DNA of 49,122 nucleotides from Bacillota bacterium (GTDB taxonomy: Bacteria > Bacillota > UBA4882 > UBA8346). The notes below the pieces were generated by a model. The model made no database searches, was not told where the DNA came from, and saw only the letters and a list, made by a program, of their open reading frames with translations. The stretch is from positions 1 through 49,122 of the forward strand of contig JAEYRN010000093.1 in NCBI GenBank assembly GCA_023435565.1. The letters are read 5' to 3'. Every line of letters begins with the position of its first letter. Within the stretch, counting starts at the first letter, position 1. This document shows, piece after piece, positions 32,806-42,600 of the stretch. Both the position numbers and the translations under genes were made by a program.

Positions 32806-34824
32806 TTACAAAATGATTCCTGTATCCAATAATTGTTTAAATTCTTCTTCATTTATGATCCTAACCCCAATTTCTTGAGCTTTTTGAAGTTTAGAACCGG
32901 GGTCGCTTCCTGCCAAAACATAGTTGGTGTTTTTACTCACACTGGAAGTAGCCTTTCCGCCATGGTTCCGGATAGTTTCTTCAATTTCTGTTCGGCTAAA
33001 AGAAGCAAGGGTCCCGGTAACAACAATGGATTTACCCGCCAAAGTTTGAGGGAAGCCGACTAAAATTTGCTCACTGGTATTAACTCCATACTCAATGAGT
33101 TTACGAACCAAATCCCGGTTATGAGGTTCACTGAAATACTTGACAATACTGGCGGCTATTTTTGGACCAATAGTCGGGATGGCGGTGAGATATTCATAAG
33201 TGGTATCAATTAATTTATCAATGGAGCCAAACCTTTCCGCCAACTCCCGTGCCGCACCCGCTCCCACATGCCGAATGCCTAGGGCGAATAATAGTCGTCC
33301 CAAATTATTAGACTTTGATTGTTCAATGGCCTCTAATAAATTTGTGACGGATTTGGCGCCAAAACGTTCTAATTTAATTAAATCCTCAAATTGTAACCGA
33401 TATAGGTCAGCCACGTCATGGATTAATCCTGCCTCAATCAGCTGTATCACGATGGCTTCTCCTAATCCTTCAATATTCATAGCGTCCCGTGAAACAAAAT
33501 GAATTATCCCTTCCCGCAGCTGGGCCGGGCAAGTTGCTCCAATACAGCGCGCCACGGCTTCCCCCGGTTCCCTGTAAATAGCGCTACCGCATTCCGGGCA
33601 GTTCTCCGGCAATTTAAAGATAACCTCTTCACCGGTTCGTTCCGTAGGTAAAGAACTAACTACTTCCGGAATTACATCCCCGGCTTTCTGAATTATAACC
33701 TGGTCGCCAATTCGGATATCCTTTTCACTGATATTATCTTCATTATGCAATGTGGCCCGGCTAACAGTGGAACCGGCTACCCTTACGGGTTCTAAAATAG
33801 CGGTAGGTGTAACTGCCCCGGTACGCCCAACATTAACGATAATATCCAGGACTTTGGTTTTAACCTGTTGCGCAGGAAACTTATAAGCTATTTTTGAACG
33901 AGGCGCTTTAGCTGTAAAACCCAATTCGTTCTGGTATAATAAAAGATTAACTTTGACTACTACTCCGTCAATCTCGTAGGGCAGTTCTTCGCGGTGTTCA
34001 GTCCAATAATCGCAAAATTCAAATACCTCTTCAATTCCTTTACAGATTTTAGCATGAGGATTCGTCTTGAAGTTATAGCTTTTAAGCAGCTCAAAACCGT
34101 CCCATTGAGTTTTTATTTGTCGTCCCTCAAGGTATAGCATATCGTAAAAAAAAGCATCCAAAGGCCGATTCGAAGTTACCTTCGGATCTAATTGCCTCAA
34201 AGATCCGGCAGCTACATTACGGGGATTTGCAAAAAGGACTTCGCCCTTTTTTTCACGTTGCCGGTTTAAAGCTTCAAAATCCGCTTTCTTAAGATAAACC
34301 TCTCCCCTTACCCCGAGATTCATACCTTCACCATTGGGCAATCTCAAAGGAACAGACTTAATGGTTTTAACATTCGCCGTAACTTCTTCTCCTTCAGCCC
34401 CATCACCCCTGGTTGCCGCTTGAACTAATAATCCATTTTCATAAGACAAAGCAACTGTTAGGCCGTCAATTTTAAGTTCAGCGGTATATTCCACCTCTCC
34501 GTCCAATTCCAATCCACGCTTAATCCGTTCATCAAAAGCCCTTAAATCATCACGTCCGAAAGCATTATCAAGGCTTAGCAAAGGGACCCGATGGCGGACG
34601 GAATTAAAAACGTGAAGCGGTGCGCCACCTACCCGTTGCGTTGGTGAGTCCGGGGTTAATGATTCCGGGTGTTCCTGTTCAATACGGATTAACTCTTGCA
34701 TCAACCGATCGTATTCAGCGTCGCTTATCTCCGGTTGGTCCATTACATAATATAAATAATTATGCTTTTCGATTTCATCTTTTAAAACACTAATTCGGGA
34801 TTGTACTTCCGTTGGAACCGTCAT
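32806..34824 (-). CDS. ligA: NAD-dependent DNA ligase LigA
   Basis: About 672 residues, the normal length. The adenylation motif is LKIDG (Lys118 counted from ATG 34824), with HNYLYYVMDQPEISDAEYD of domain Ia upstream. A four-Cys zinc finger (CPECG...CIGATCPAQ), helix-hairpin-helix repeats and a C-terminal BRCT domain (GKSIVVTGTLASFSRTEIEE) follow. It seals nicks in duplex DNA using NAD+. ATG 34824 is preferred over TTG 34836 because GGAGG lies 5 nt ahead of it. Confidence 0.98.
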   Translation of the reverse strand: MTVPTEVQSRISVLKDEIEKHNYLYYVMDQPEISDAEYDRLMQELIRIEQEHPESLTPDSPTQRVGGAPLHVFNSVRHRVPLLSLDNAFGRDDLRAFDERIKRGLELDGEVEYTAELKIDGLTVALSYENGLLVQAATRGDGAEGEEVTANVKTIKSVPLRLPNGEGMNLGVRGEVYLKKADFEALNRQREKKGEVLFANPRNVAAGSLRQLDPKVTSNRPLDAFFYDMLYLEGRQIKTQWDGFELLKSYNFKTNPHAKICKGIEEVFEFCDYWTEHREELPYEIDGVVVKVNLLLYQNELGFTAKAPRSKIAYKFPAQQVKTKVLDIIVNVGRTGAVTPTAILEPVRVAGSTVSRATLHNEDNISEKDIRIGDQVIIQKAGDVIPEVVSSLPTERTGEEVIFKLPENCPECGSAIYREPGEAVARCIGATCPAQLREGIIHFVSRDAMNIEGLGEAIVIQLIEAGLIHDVADLYRLQFEDLIKLERFGAKSVTNLLEAIEQSKSNNLGRLLFALGIRHVGAGAARELAERFGSIDKLIDTTYEYLTAIPTIGPKIAASIVKYFSEPHNRDLVRKLIEYGVNTSEQILVGFPQTLAGKSIVVTGTLASFSRTEIEETIRNHGGKATSSVSKNTNYVLAGSDPGSKLQKAQEIGVRIINEEEFKQLLDTGIIL

Positions 34825-34996
34825 CTTCGCCTCCAAAGTATTCTCCGTATTGATCTTTTAATTCCATATTTCCAGATAAGTTATACATCTTGATTAAAAA
34901 TCCTGCCTTCCATTTATTCCTTATAAATTAAAAAAGACCAGTATCAAACCTGGACTAAGAGCTCTTAACATTATTAGTAATCTATGCTTATAAACG

Positions 34997-35030
34997 CAAA
35001 AAACAAACTAGCTCCTAAAAGCTAGTTCGT
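34997..35030 (-). terminator. Rho-independent terminator of the GNAT gene
   Basis: AACTAGCT (35006-35013) and AGCTAGTT (35020-35027) are perfect reverse complements around a six-base loop. On the minus strand the stem is followed by TGTTTTTTG. It lies about 40 nt beyond the stop codon at 35066. Confidence 0.85.
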
Positions 35031-35065
35031 TGTTGGTCAAATGCCATGTTTCCAAGTTTCCATGG

Positions 35066-35512
35066 TCAATTGGCCAACATTAAAGGTTTACCGATTAATC
35101 CACATCTCTCGTAGAACGATTTGGCCCCGCTCTGCCACAAATCAGTGGCGACCTCCAAACCTTGGCAATGTTTCTCACGTGCTTTTTTCTGGACAAACTC
35201 GACTAAAGCCTTACCGACACCACGTCCTCTAAACTCTTCAGTTACTACCAATTCCTGAATACTGGCAACTTGTCCAGAATAATGGAAAGCGTCAAAATAA
35301 TACAATGTTACAAATCCAATCACTCGGTTATGGACTGTCGCAACAAAAGCTTCCCGATCACTGGAGTTAAAAAACTTTTTAAAAATATTAGTAAATTCAA
35401 ATTCACCATAACAAGTTCCAGTTCCGGTCATCTGCCTAAATAAACGATAAACATCCCGGTAGTCGTCATTGGTCATTAGTCGAATCTGTAATCCAATCGG
35501 TGATAATTTCAT
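35066..35512 (-). CDS. GNAT family N-acetyltransferase
   Basis: A 148-residue single-domain acetyltransferase. The acetyl-CoA pyrophosphate loop is EEFRGRGVGKALVEFVQKKA (Q/RxxGxG/A type) after the strand ASIQELVVT. NRVIGFVTLYYFDAF is the preceding beta strand and FYERCGL the C-terminal motif. The substrate cannot be predicted. GGAGG lies upstream of ATG 35512. It is a single-gene unit with its own terminator. Confidence 0.93.
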   Translation of the reverse strand: MKLSPIGLQIRLMTNDDYRDVYRLFRQMTGTGTCYGEFEFTNIFKKFFNSSDREAFVATVHNRVIGFVTLYYFDAFHYSGQVASIQELVVTEEFRGRGVGKALVEFVQKKAREKHCQGLEVATDLWQSGAKSFYERCGLIGKPLMLAN

Positions 35513-35990
35513 CTCTGTCCACCTCCTTTTATATTGGTATATATTACCTCAACGTGAGCGGGGTCTCACATTGTGATCTACATTGCCACTTTCTTAATAA
35601 TATTATCGTCATTCAAACATTTTTTTCCACTATTATTTTATTTTTTTAGTAAACATGTAACATTTCCACCATGGATTTTTATAAAATCATATTTAAGAAA
35701 AACCTATTAACAAGTATGTATTTTATTTTATGTTATTATAGCCATTTTATTACTAATATATATGAGAAATGTATAATAACTTTAGTTGCCCTTCAGCCAT
35801 TATAATAGTGATAAACCCAGATATATCTATCAACATATTGTAGGCAGAAACTTAAAATTAAAATTATCCAATTCTCTCATATTACAGTTATCTTACAATA
35901 TTTTCTATCATAATACAACAAAAAAACTGCCAAAAAATTGGCTAATATTACCATGGTTAATTAGTCTCTCAACCGGTCATTCTATACTTG
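35513..35990. other. AT-rich intergenic region
   Basis: About 480 nt, very AT-rich, with no credible coding frame. The left end holds the RBS and presumably the promoter of the GNAT gene. A small hairpin GTGAG-CGGGGT-CTCAC lies near 35560. The right end runs into the noncoding RNA region. Confidence 0.4.
35961..35988 (+). promoter_or_regulatory. Possible promoter of the structured RNA
   Basis: TATACT at 35983-35988 is a reasonable -10 box, with TTAGTC 16 nt upstream as a weak -35. It would start a transcript near 35995, just before the proposed closing helix. The -35 match is poor. Confidence 0.3.
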
Positions 35991-36000
35991 GGATTTGTAG

Positions 36001-36402
36001 TGGCCGAGGCGCAGATTGATAACGGCTCCGTCTAAACGACCTAAGGGTCGTTATCAGTCGAGCAACTGATCGGTATGGGTTCGCTTAGCAAGCTGCCCGC
36101 GACAGCGGGCGAGGATCCATATCGGTCTGAGCCAGATTGTACGGGCTGGGCCGACTTACTACGGCAGTTGATGAGATTGTCGTAGTAGGGAAACTTAGTC
36201 CGTGCAGTCGAGCCCAGATTGTCATGGGAGCGAAAGGGTTTGTTTGCAGTCGAAAGATTGCAGGCAGATCCCCAAGTTTCTATGGCAGTCGGTCAAAGGT
36301 TATCGTAGTATGTGTAATGGGTGTTTGCAGCCGAAAGGTTGCAGGTATCCACGTAACGTGGTGCGGTAGCCGGAGATAAGGTCATTACAAGTTCCTTTTT
36401 TT
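36001..36402 (+). ncRNA. Candidate large structured noncoding RNA
   Basis: No plausible protein, but many helices. GATCGGTATGG (36068-36078) pairs with CCATATCGGTC (36117-36127), 11 pairs, enclosing GCCCGC-GACA-GCGGGC. CTTACTACGGCAG (36155-36167) pairs with TTGTCGTAGTAGG (36177-36189), 13 pairs with three G-U. AACGACC-TAAG-GGTCGTT lies at 36035-36052. Two GAAA-capped hairpins (36245-36262 and 36326-36343) sit in a near-identical 24-nt repeat; its only two differences convert a U-A pair to C-G. CCACG-TAA-CGTGG follows. Short segments at 36002-36013 and 36362-36371 could close the whole domain. G-U pairs and GAAA loops only make sense on the plus strand. T7 at 36396-36402 may end it. It matches no RNA class I know (not RNase P, tmRNA, 6S or SRP RNA). 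Confidence 0.72.
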
Positions 36403-36423
36403 ATCCTCCTCTCCTTATTTAAC

Positions 36424-36666
36424 TTATTTATTTTTTACATAATGAATTAATTCTTGAACTGTTCCAAAATGACTAATATTAAGTTCTTCATCGTTAAATT
36501 CAAATCCGAATTCGTTTTCCAAAACTACTACAATTTTAATGAAATTGATTGAGGATAGTCCCAAACTTGAAATCGGACTATCGAGTGTTATCTTTTCCAA
36601 TGAACTTTCCGGATTAACATTATTTTTGATAACTTCAAGTATTTTTAAATCTTCATTACTTAACAT
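36424..36666 (-). CDS. Stand-alone acyl/peptidyl carrier protein
   Basis: An 80-residue carrier protein. The phosphopantetheine site is Ser in LGLSSINFIK (about residues 36-45), without the usual Asp before the Ser but with the normal four-helix length. AAAGGAGAG precedes the ATG at 36666. It is 26 nt downstream of the PKS-NRPS gene and the last gene of the cluster in the window. It could accept or donate the chain handled by the BtrH-like domain: in butirosin synthesis BtrH acts with the separate carrier BtrI. That parallel is inference. Confidence 0.88.
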   Translation of the reverse strand: MLSNEDLKILEVIKNNVNPESSLEKITLDSPISSLGLSSINFIKIVVVLENEFGFEFNDEELNISHFGTVQELIHYVKNK

Positions 36667-36692
36667 TACGTATCTCTCCTTTATAAATTTGA

Positions 36693-39600
36693 TTAATCCC
36701 GACCGTTTAATAAATTGTAAATGGTTTTATAGTATTGATTTTCCAAGAAATAAATCCGGTCGAGTTTTGAGAGTACCTTGTCAAATGATGCTTTTCGGTA
36801 TATTAGCGTTAATTTATATTTCTCCAAAATTCCTTTTAACAAATTCCATTCATCAATTATCGACTCCATCATCTGTTCTACTTCCGGGTATTCTAATAAT
36901 CTATTTATTCTATACTGTTCGGACTTCTTAGCTTTAATTACCTCATTTATCCCGAAGATTAAGCCATCAATAGCATTGTCCAACAGGGATTGGTCCGCTA
37001 GTGTCTTTGTCAAATCAAATTCAAAACGTTTAATGTTTTCCAAACCATCAATCACTAAATCTTGATTCGCAACTAAATTATCTTTAAAAATTAATTGATA
37101 TTTATAATGATCAAATTCATTACTTATTTGATCATCCCGTTGGAGTAAATTGAATTCATAATAACTTGGTAAAGATTCTCCTTTTTGAAAATTAGTTATA
37201 AATCCCTGATATGCTTTATATAAATCATTAAAACCAATTATCTTTTCTTGAAAATCCGAGCTATTAAGATCTTCATGTTCAATAATATTAAATATTTTTT
37301 TAGACTGATTGAAACCATAAACTAATAATAGATGCGGCCAGTGTGTTTTTTGATATGTATCTTTTCGGGATGGTAAATAAAAACAATCGACGCCGACTAT
37401 TACCGGTTTGTTTTTTGATAAGGCGGCGATGGTATGTAAAATTAAATCTTCACTAATTATTTCCAATTTTAGTCTAATTCCAATTTCTTTTAAAATCTGT
37501 TCTATTCTTTTAGTTTCAATATAACTTACGTTAAATTTCATTCCCGGTTTATTATAGTCATAGCCGTAGACTATAACATCATGCGCAAAAATTACATCAA
37601 TCTCCCGTTCAAAATAGCGAACTACCGAGAAAAGGGCGTTATTGAAACAATTTCGATAAATAAGATCATTAAATGGTTGAATATTATTTAATATTTTATT
37701 CTCGGGCAGATTGCTACTGGCGGCTATCTCTTTCCGAACTTCCGGGATTGTTACGGTTGAATTATGAACCGGCTGAATATGTTTACTCAATTCAGCAATA
37801 GTGGGATATTGAAAAATATCAGTTAATGTCAGAGTATAATCTGTTATTTTCGCAACTACCTGCATGGCTTTAAGGGAATGACCACCCAAATGAAAGAAGT
37901 TATCGTTAATTCCCACTCTTTCGGTTCCCAGTATTTCTTGCCAGATTACGGATATCTTTTCTTCCAGTTCATTACGGGGTGCTTCGTATTCCACACCGGT
38001 GTTAAGGTTTCCGTCAGGTTCCGGTAACGCTTTCCGGTCAAGTTTCCCGTTCGGAGTCATGGGCAATTTATCCAGCTGGATGAAGTATGACGGTATCATG
38101 TACTCCGGAAGTTCTTGGGCCAGGTAGTCCCGGAGTTCGGTGATAGTCAGCTCCTGCTCAGCCACAAAATAGGCGTAGAGATATTTATTGCTGCTATTAT
38201 CTTCTTTGGCGACGACTACGGCTTCTTTGATTGAGTCGTGTTTAAGCAATCGGCTCTCGATCTCTCCCAGTTCGATCCGGTATCCTCGGATCTTTACTTG
38301 GTGGTCAATCCGGCCCAGGAATTCGATGTTTCCGTCCGGCATCCACCTGGCCAAGTCTCCAGTTCGGTACATTCGTTCTCCCGGTTTAAACGGGTTGGCC
38401 ACGAATTTTTTAGCGGTAAGTTCAGGACGGTTAAGGTAGCCACGGGCCAATCCGTCCCCTCCAATACATAACTCTCCCGCTACTCCGATTGGTTGCAGCT
38501 GGTTGTTTTGATCTAATATGTAAATGCTGGTATTTGCAATAGGTTGGCCAATCGTGATTTCATTGGTATCGCTTAAATCTTTAACCGTCGACCAGACGGT
38601 GGTCTCAGTCGGGCCATACATATTATATATCCTGGCATTGGTTTGTTCTTTTATCCTTTGCAGCAGTGTCTCCGGAAAAACTTCTCCACCGATCATGAGT
38701 TCATTTAACTGTTCTAAACAGGCAGTTTTATTACCGCTTAAAATCATCTCCAGTCGTGAAGGTGTGGTTTGTAACATCTCTACCTTATTTTTGATAACTG
38801 CTTCATTAATAAGTTGTGGATCAGTTTGGGTTTTTTCATCCGCAATTACCACTATTAAACCCTTAGTTAAGGGGACTAACGTCTCTAACACAAATATGTC
38901 AAAAGAGATTGTAGTTAGGGCGAGTATGGTTTTTCCGGGTGTGAAATTAATCTCGTTTACCATACCTGCAATGAAGTTATTAACTGCTTGATGTTCGATC
39001 ATCACTCCCTTGGGCTTACCGGTGGAACCGGAAGTGTAAATTACGTATGCTAAGTCCCGCGGCTGATTGACTTTTCTCGGATTGCTCCGTTCCCCGTGGT
39101 ATATGGTTTGGTTATCCAGTTCAATAACCGTGCCATCGTAGCTTATTCTATCCTTTAGTCTCCCTTGGGTCAGGAGTATCCCGGTGTTACTATCTTCCAA
39201 CATAAACCGGATCCGTTCTTCAGGGTACTCCGGGTCAATCGGTAAATAGGCCCCGCCTACTTTGAGGATTCCCAGGATTCCGATGATCATCTCCGGGGAG
39301 CGTTCGACCATCAGTCCGACGATACATTCGGGTTTGACTCCCTTTTTACCTAAGAGGTTCGCCAACTGGTTCGATTTGTCGTTTAACTCTTGGTAGGTCA
39401 GTTGTTGGTCTTCATAGACTAACGCTATATTATCCGGGGTCTTGGCCACTTGGGCTTCAAATAGTTCTTGAATAGTTTTATCTTTCGGATTCTCGGCCTT
39501 GGTGCTGTTAAACTCAACTATAACTTGATGCTTCTCATCGGCACTCAGCATTTCAATTTCAGAAAGCTTTTGTTCGGGATTGGCCGTAATTTCCCCAAGA

Positions 39601-42600
39601 ATATTTATAAAATGTCCGGCCATTCTCTCAATGGTTTTCCTTTTAAACAGTTTGGTCCCGTACTCCAGGTAAAAATTTATCCCTTCCGAATATTCAATGG
39701 CATATAATGTCAGGTCGAATTTTGCGGTTAAGTTTTCATAATCCACAGGGATGAATCGTATTCCAGTTATTTCAATATCTTGATTCCCGTTGTTTTGTAA
39801 AACTAACATAGCGTCAAATAAAGGATTCCGGCTAAGATCTCTTTTTAACTCCAGTTTTTCCACCAATTCTTCAAATTGATAATCCTGGTTTTCATATGCC
39901 CTTAACGCTGTTTCTTTTATCTCTAAGAGAAATTCAACAACGGTTTTGTTACTTCCGGGGTAATTCCTAATAGCCAGAGTGTTGACGAACATTCCGATCA
40001 ATTGTTCCAGGTCCGCGTGTTGTCTCCCGGCTATCGGTGTTCCTATGATGATTTCTTCCTGACCAGTGTATTTCGATAACATGATATTGAATGCAGTTGA
40101 TAACACCATATAAAGAGTAGTTTCGGTTTTAACCGCAAGTCGATTTAGGTCTTGGGCCAATTTCTTTCCAATTTCAAATTTATAGTTATTTCCTGTAAAA
40201 CTCTGAATTGCGGGCCGCTGATAGTCCGTAGGCAAGTTAAGTACGGGGAGTTCGCCTTGAAAATGATTTATCCAATATTTTTCTTGTTCCTTGAACTTTT
40301 CTCCTTGCTTAAGTTTGGTCTGCCATTCGGAAAAGTCTTTGTATTGGATCTTTAATTCAGGTAGGATTTCTCCGTTATATAGCTTAATAATCTCCCTAAT
40401 GAGAATCCCCATAGAAGTCCCGTCGAAGATGATATGGTGTATGTCGAATAAAAAAAGATGTTTCTCCGAAGTTATTTTTACCAGACACACTCTTAATAAC
40501 GGAGCATGGTTCAAGGCAAACGGACGGATAAATCCTTTAATAATTTCTCCGGTTTGTGCTTCATTACTTTCCAGGTATTCGATTTGAAGCTCCACTGCCG
40601 GATGTATTCTTTGGACAGGTTCGCCTTCGATGATTTCAAAGGATGTCCTTAATGTTTCATGTCGTTTGATTAAGGTATCGAGGGCACGTTCAAACTGTTT
40701 TGGTTCCAGTTTTCCTTCGATGTTTATGACTACCGGTATGTTATAGGCGATACTTTCTTTTCCTTCAATTTGATTAAGAATATATAGCCGTTTTTGGGAA
40801 GACGAGAGCTGGTAATATTCCCGTTTTCCAACTAATTCAATTGATGAATGGGTGATATTTTCCGTTTTTTGAATATACTCAGCTAATTTTCTAATATAAG
40901 GGGTTTGAAAAGCTTCTCTTAAGGGAACTTCCACATTAAACTCTTTAGAAATTTTGGCTACCAGAATGGAAGTTTTCAGGGAATCGCCGCCTAATTCAAA
41001 GAAGTTGTCATCGATTCCAATTTCTTTGATCCCTAACACTTCTTGCCAAATCGATGCTATTTTTATTTCAGTATCATTACGGGGAGGAATATATTGATTA
41101 ATTAAATTCGGGCGGTTATTAAGCAGCTTATCCATTACTTTTTTCTGGCTAATTATTTTTACATCATTCATTTTTAGCCATTTATTGATTCTCTCTTGTA
41201 GATTTCCCGTTGAAATTATTACTTGACCTAAATATTTTAAAGTAAATACATGCTCCAAAGCTTTAATGCCTTCATCCGGAGTTATTGCTAAACTGTTTAG
41301 CTCTTTTCCAAAAAAATTTAATTGCTTTTTATCATCATCACCAAATCGCCAGGCATCCCAATTAGTACTTAACCATAATGTTTTACCGGGTTTATTCATC
41401 TGCTGCGTAAATGCATCCATAAAACAATTTGCAGCAGCATAACCCGCAAAACCTAAACCACCCAATATTGATGACAATGATGACATTACCAAACCAAAAT
41501 CAAGCTCACGATCTTTGAAGACTTTATAAATGTTTATCAAACCATATACTTTAGCTTGGAAATAATTTTCACAATCAGCTTTAGTCATCTGGGAAATATT
41601 TTTTGGTTCCTTGATTCCCGCCGTATGAAAAATTCCATTAATCGCTCCCCACTTTGCTTCAACCTCGCAAATGATTTCTTCCAATTGGCGGTGATTAGAT
41701 AAATCACTTTGAAAAACCAATACTTCGGCGCCTGAAAATTCAATATTTTTAATATTAGTTATTCTTTGGCAAATAATATCTTTAGGGTCATGGGTAAAAA
41801 GATATTTTTCCCAATTAGATCTATCGGGTATTTCTGTTCGGCCAATCAAAATTATTTTTGCTTTTAAAGTCTCGCCTAATTTCCGTGCGATTTCCATCCC
41901 TATTTGACCGAACCCACCGGTTATTAAGTATATGCCATTTTCCCGTAAGCGGGAAAATGTTTTAATATGATAATCAAAATCGTTAATCACTGGAATTGAC
42001 TTATAAATCTGCACCCACCGTTGCATACCCCTATAAGCAACAATGTGAGTATCATATGTATTATATAAAATTTCTTCAATCAAAGAATTTGCTAATAATG
42101 CTTCCTGGGAGCTTCCCATTAACGGCAAGGATAGGTCAATGAACCTACAAAAAATCCCGGGGAACTCCTGTGGTATTACCTTGCAAGCGCCAAGAACGGT
42201 TGCCTTTCCGGATACTGTTTGTTCTTCGCCGGTAAGTAACAGTGTATTATTAGCTAATACGATAATCGGTAATGATTCCGGATAATTTCCCTTAGCTATT
42301 GCTTTAGCTAAATACAATAGGCTATAAAACCCGATATTTTGAATTTCATTAATTATTCCGTCTATATCCTGAATGTTATTTTCAAAAAGACTCCATAAAT
42401 GTATTATTGTTTTCGGATAACAATCATTTTTCCGAAGTTTACTCAATAATGCTTTATAATCCGATGGATTTTCTGGATTAATCATATAAACATTCGAAGT
42501 TAACTCTTTAAATTCCGAACCTTGTTTAACAATAGTTAATTTCGCTTTATTTGCAAGTAAAACTTCCACTAATCTTATATTAAACGAATTATCATTCATA

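Noticed and set aside
34925..34950. Second terminator-like hairpin (CCAG...CTGG plus T run) upstream of ligA
   Set aside because: Only four base pairs; the strong terminator at 34997-35030 is sufficient.
35786..36019. 77-residue plus-strand frame
   Set aside because: AT-rich random-looking sequence with no RBS; overlaps the start of the RNA region.
36137..36379. 80-residue plus-strand frame over the structured RNA
   Set aside because: No RBS, odd Cys/Arg/Gly composition, and it runs through helices whose two arms would need to code unrelated protein. The RNA reading explains the region better.
36001..36402. RNase P RNA, tmRNA or 6S RNA
   Set aside because: The GAGGAAAGUCC and ACAGAA-type blocks of RNase P, the tmRNA tag/T-arm, and the 6S long bulged hairpin are all absent.
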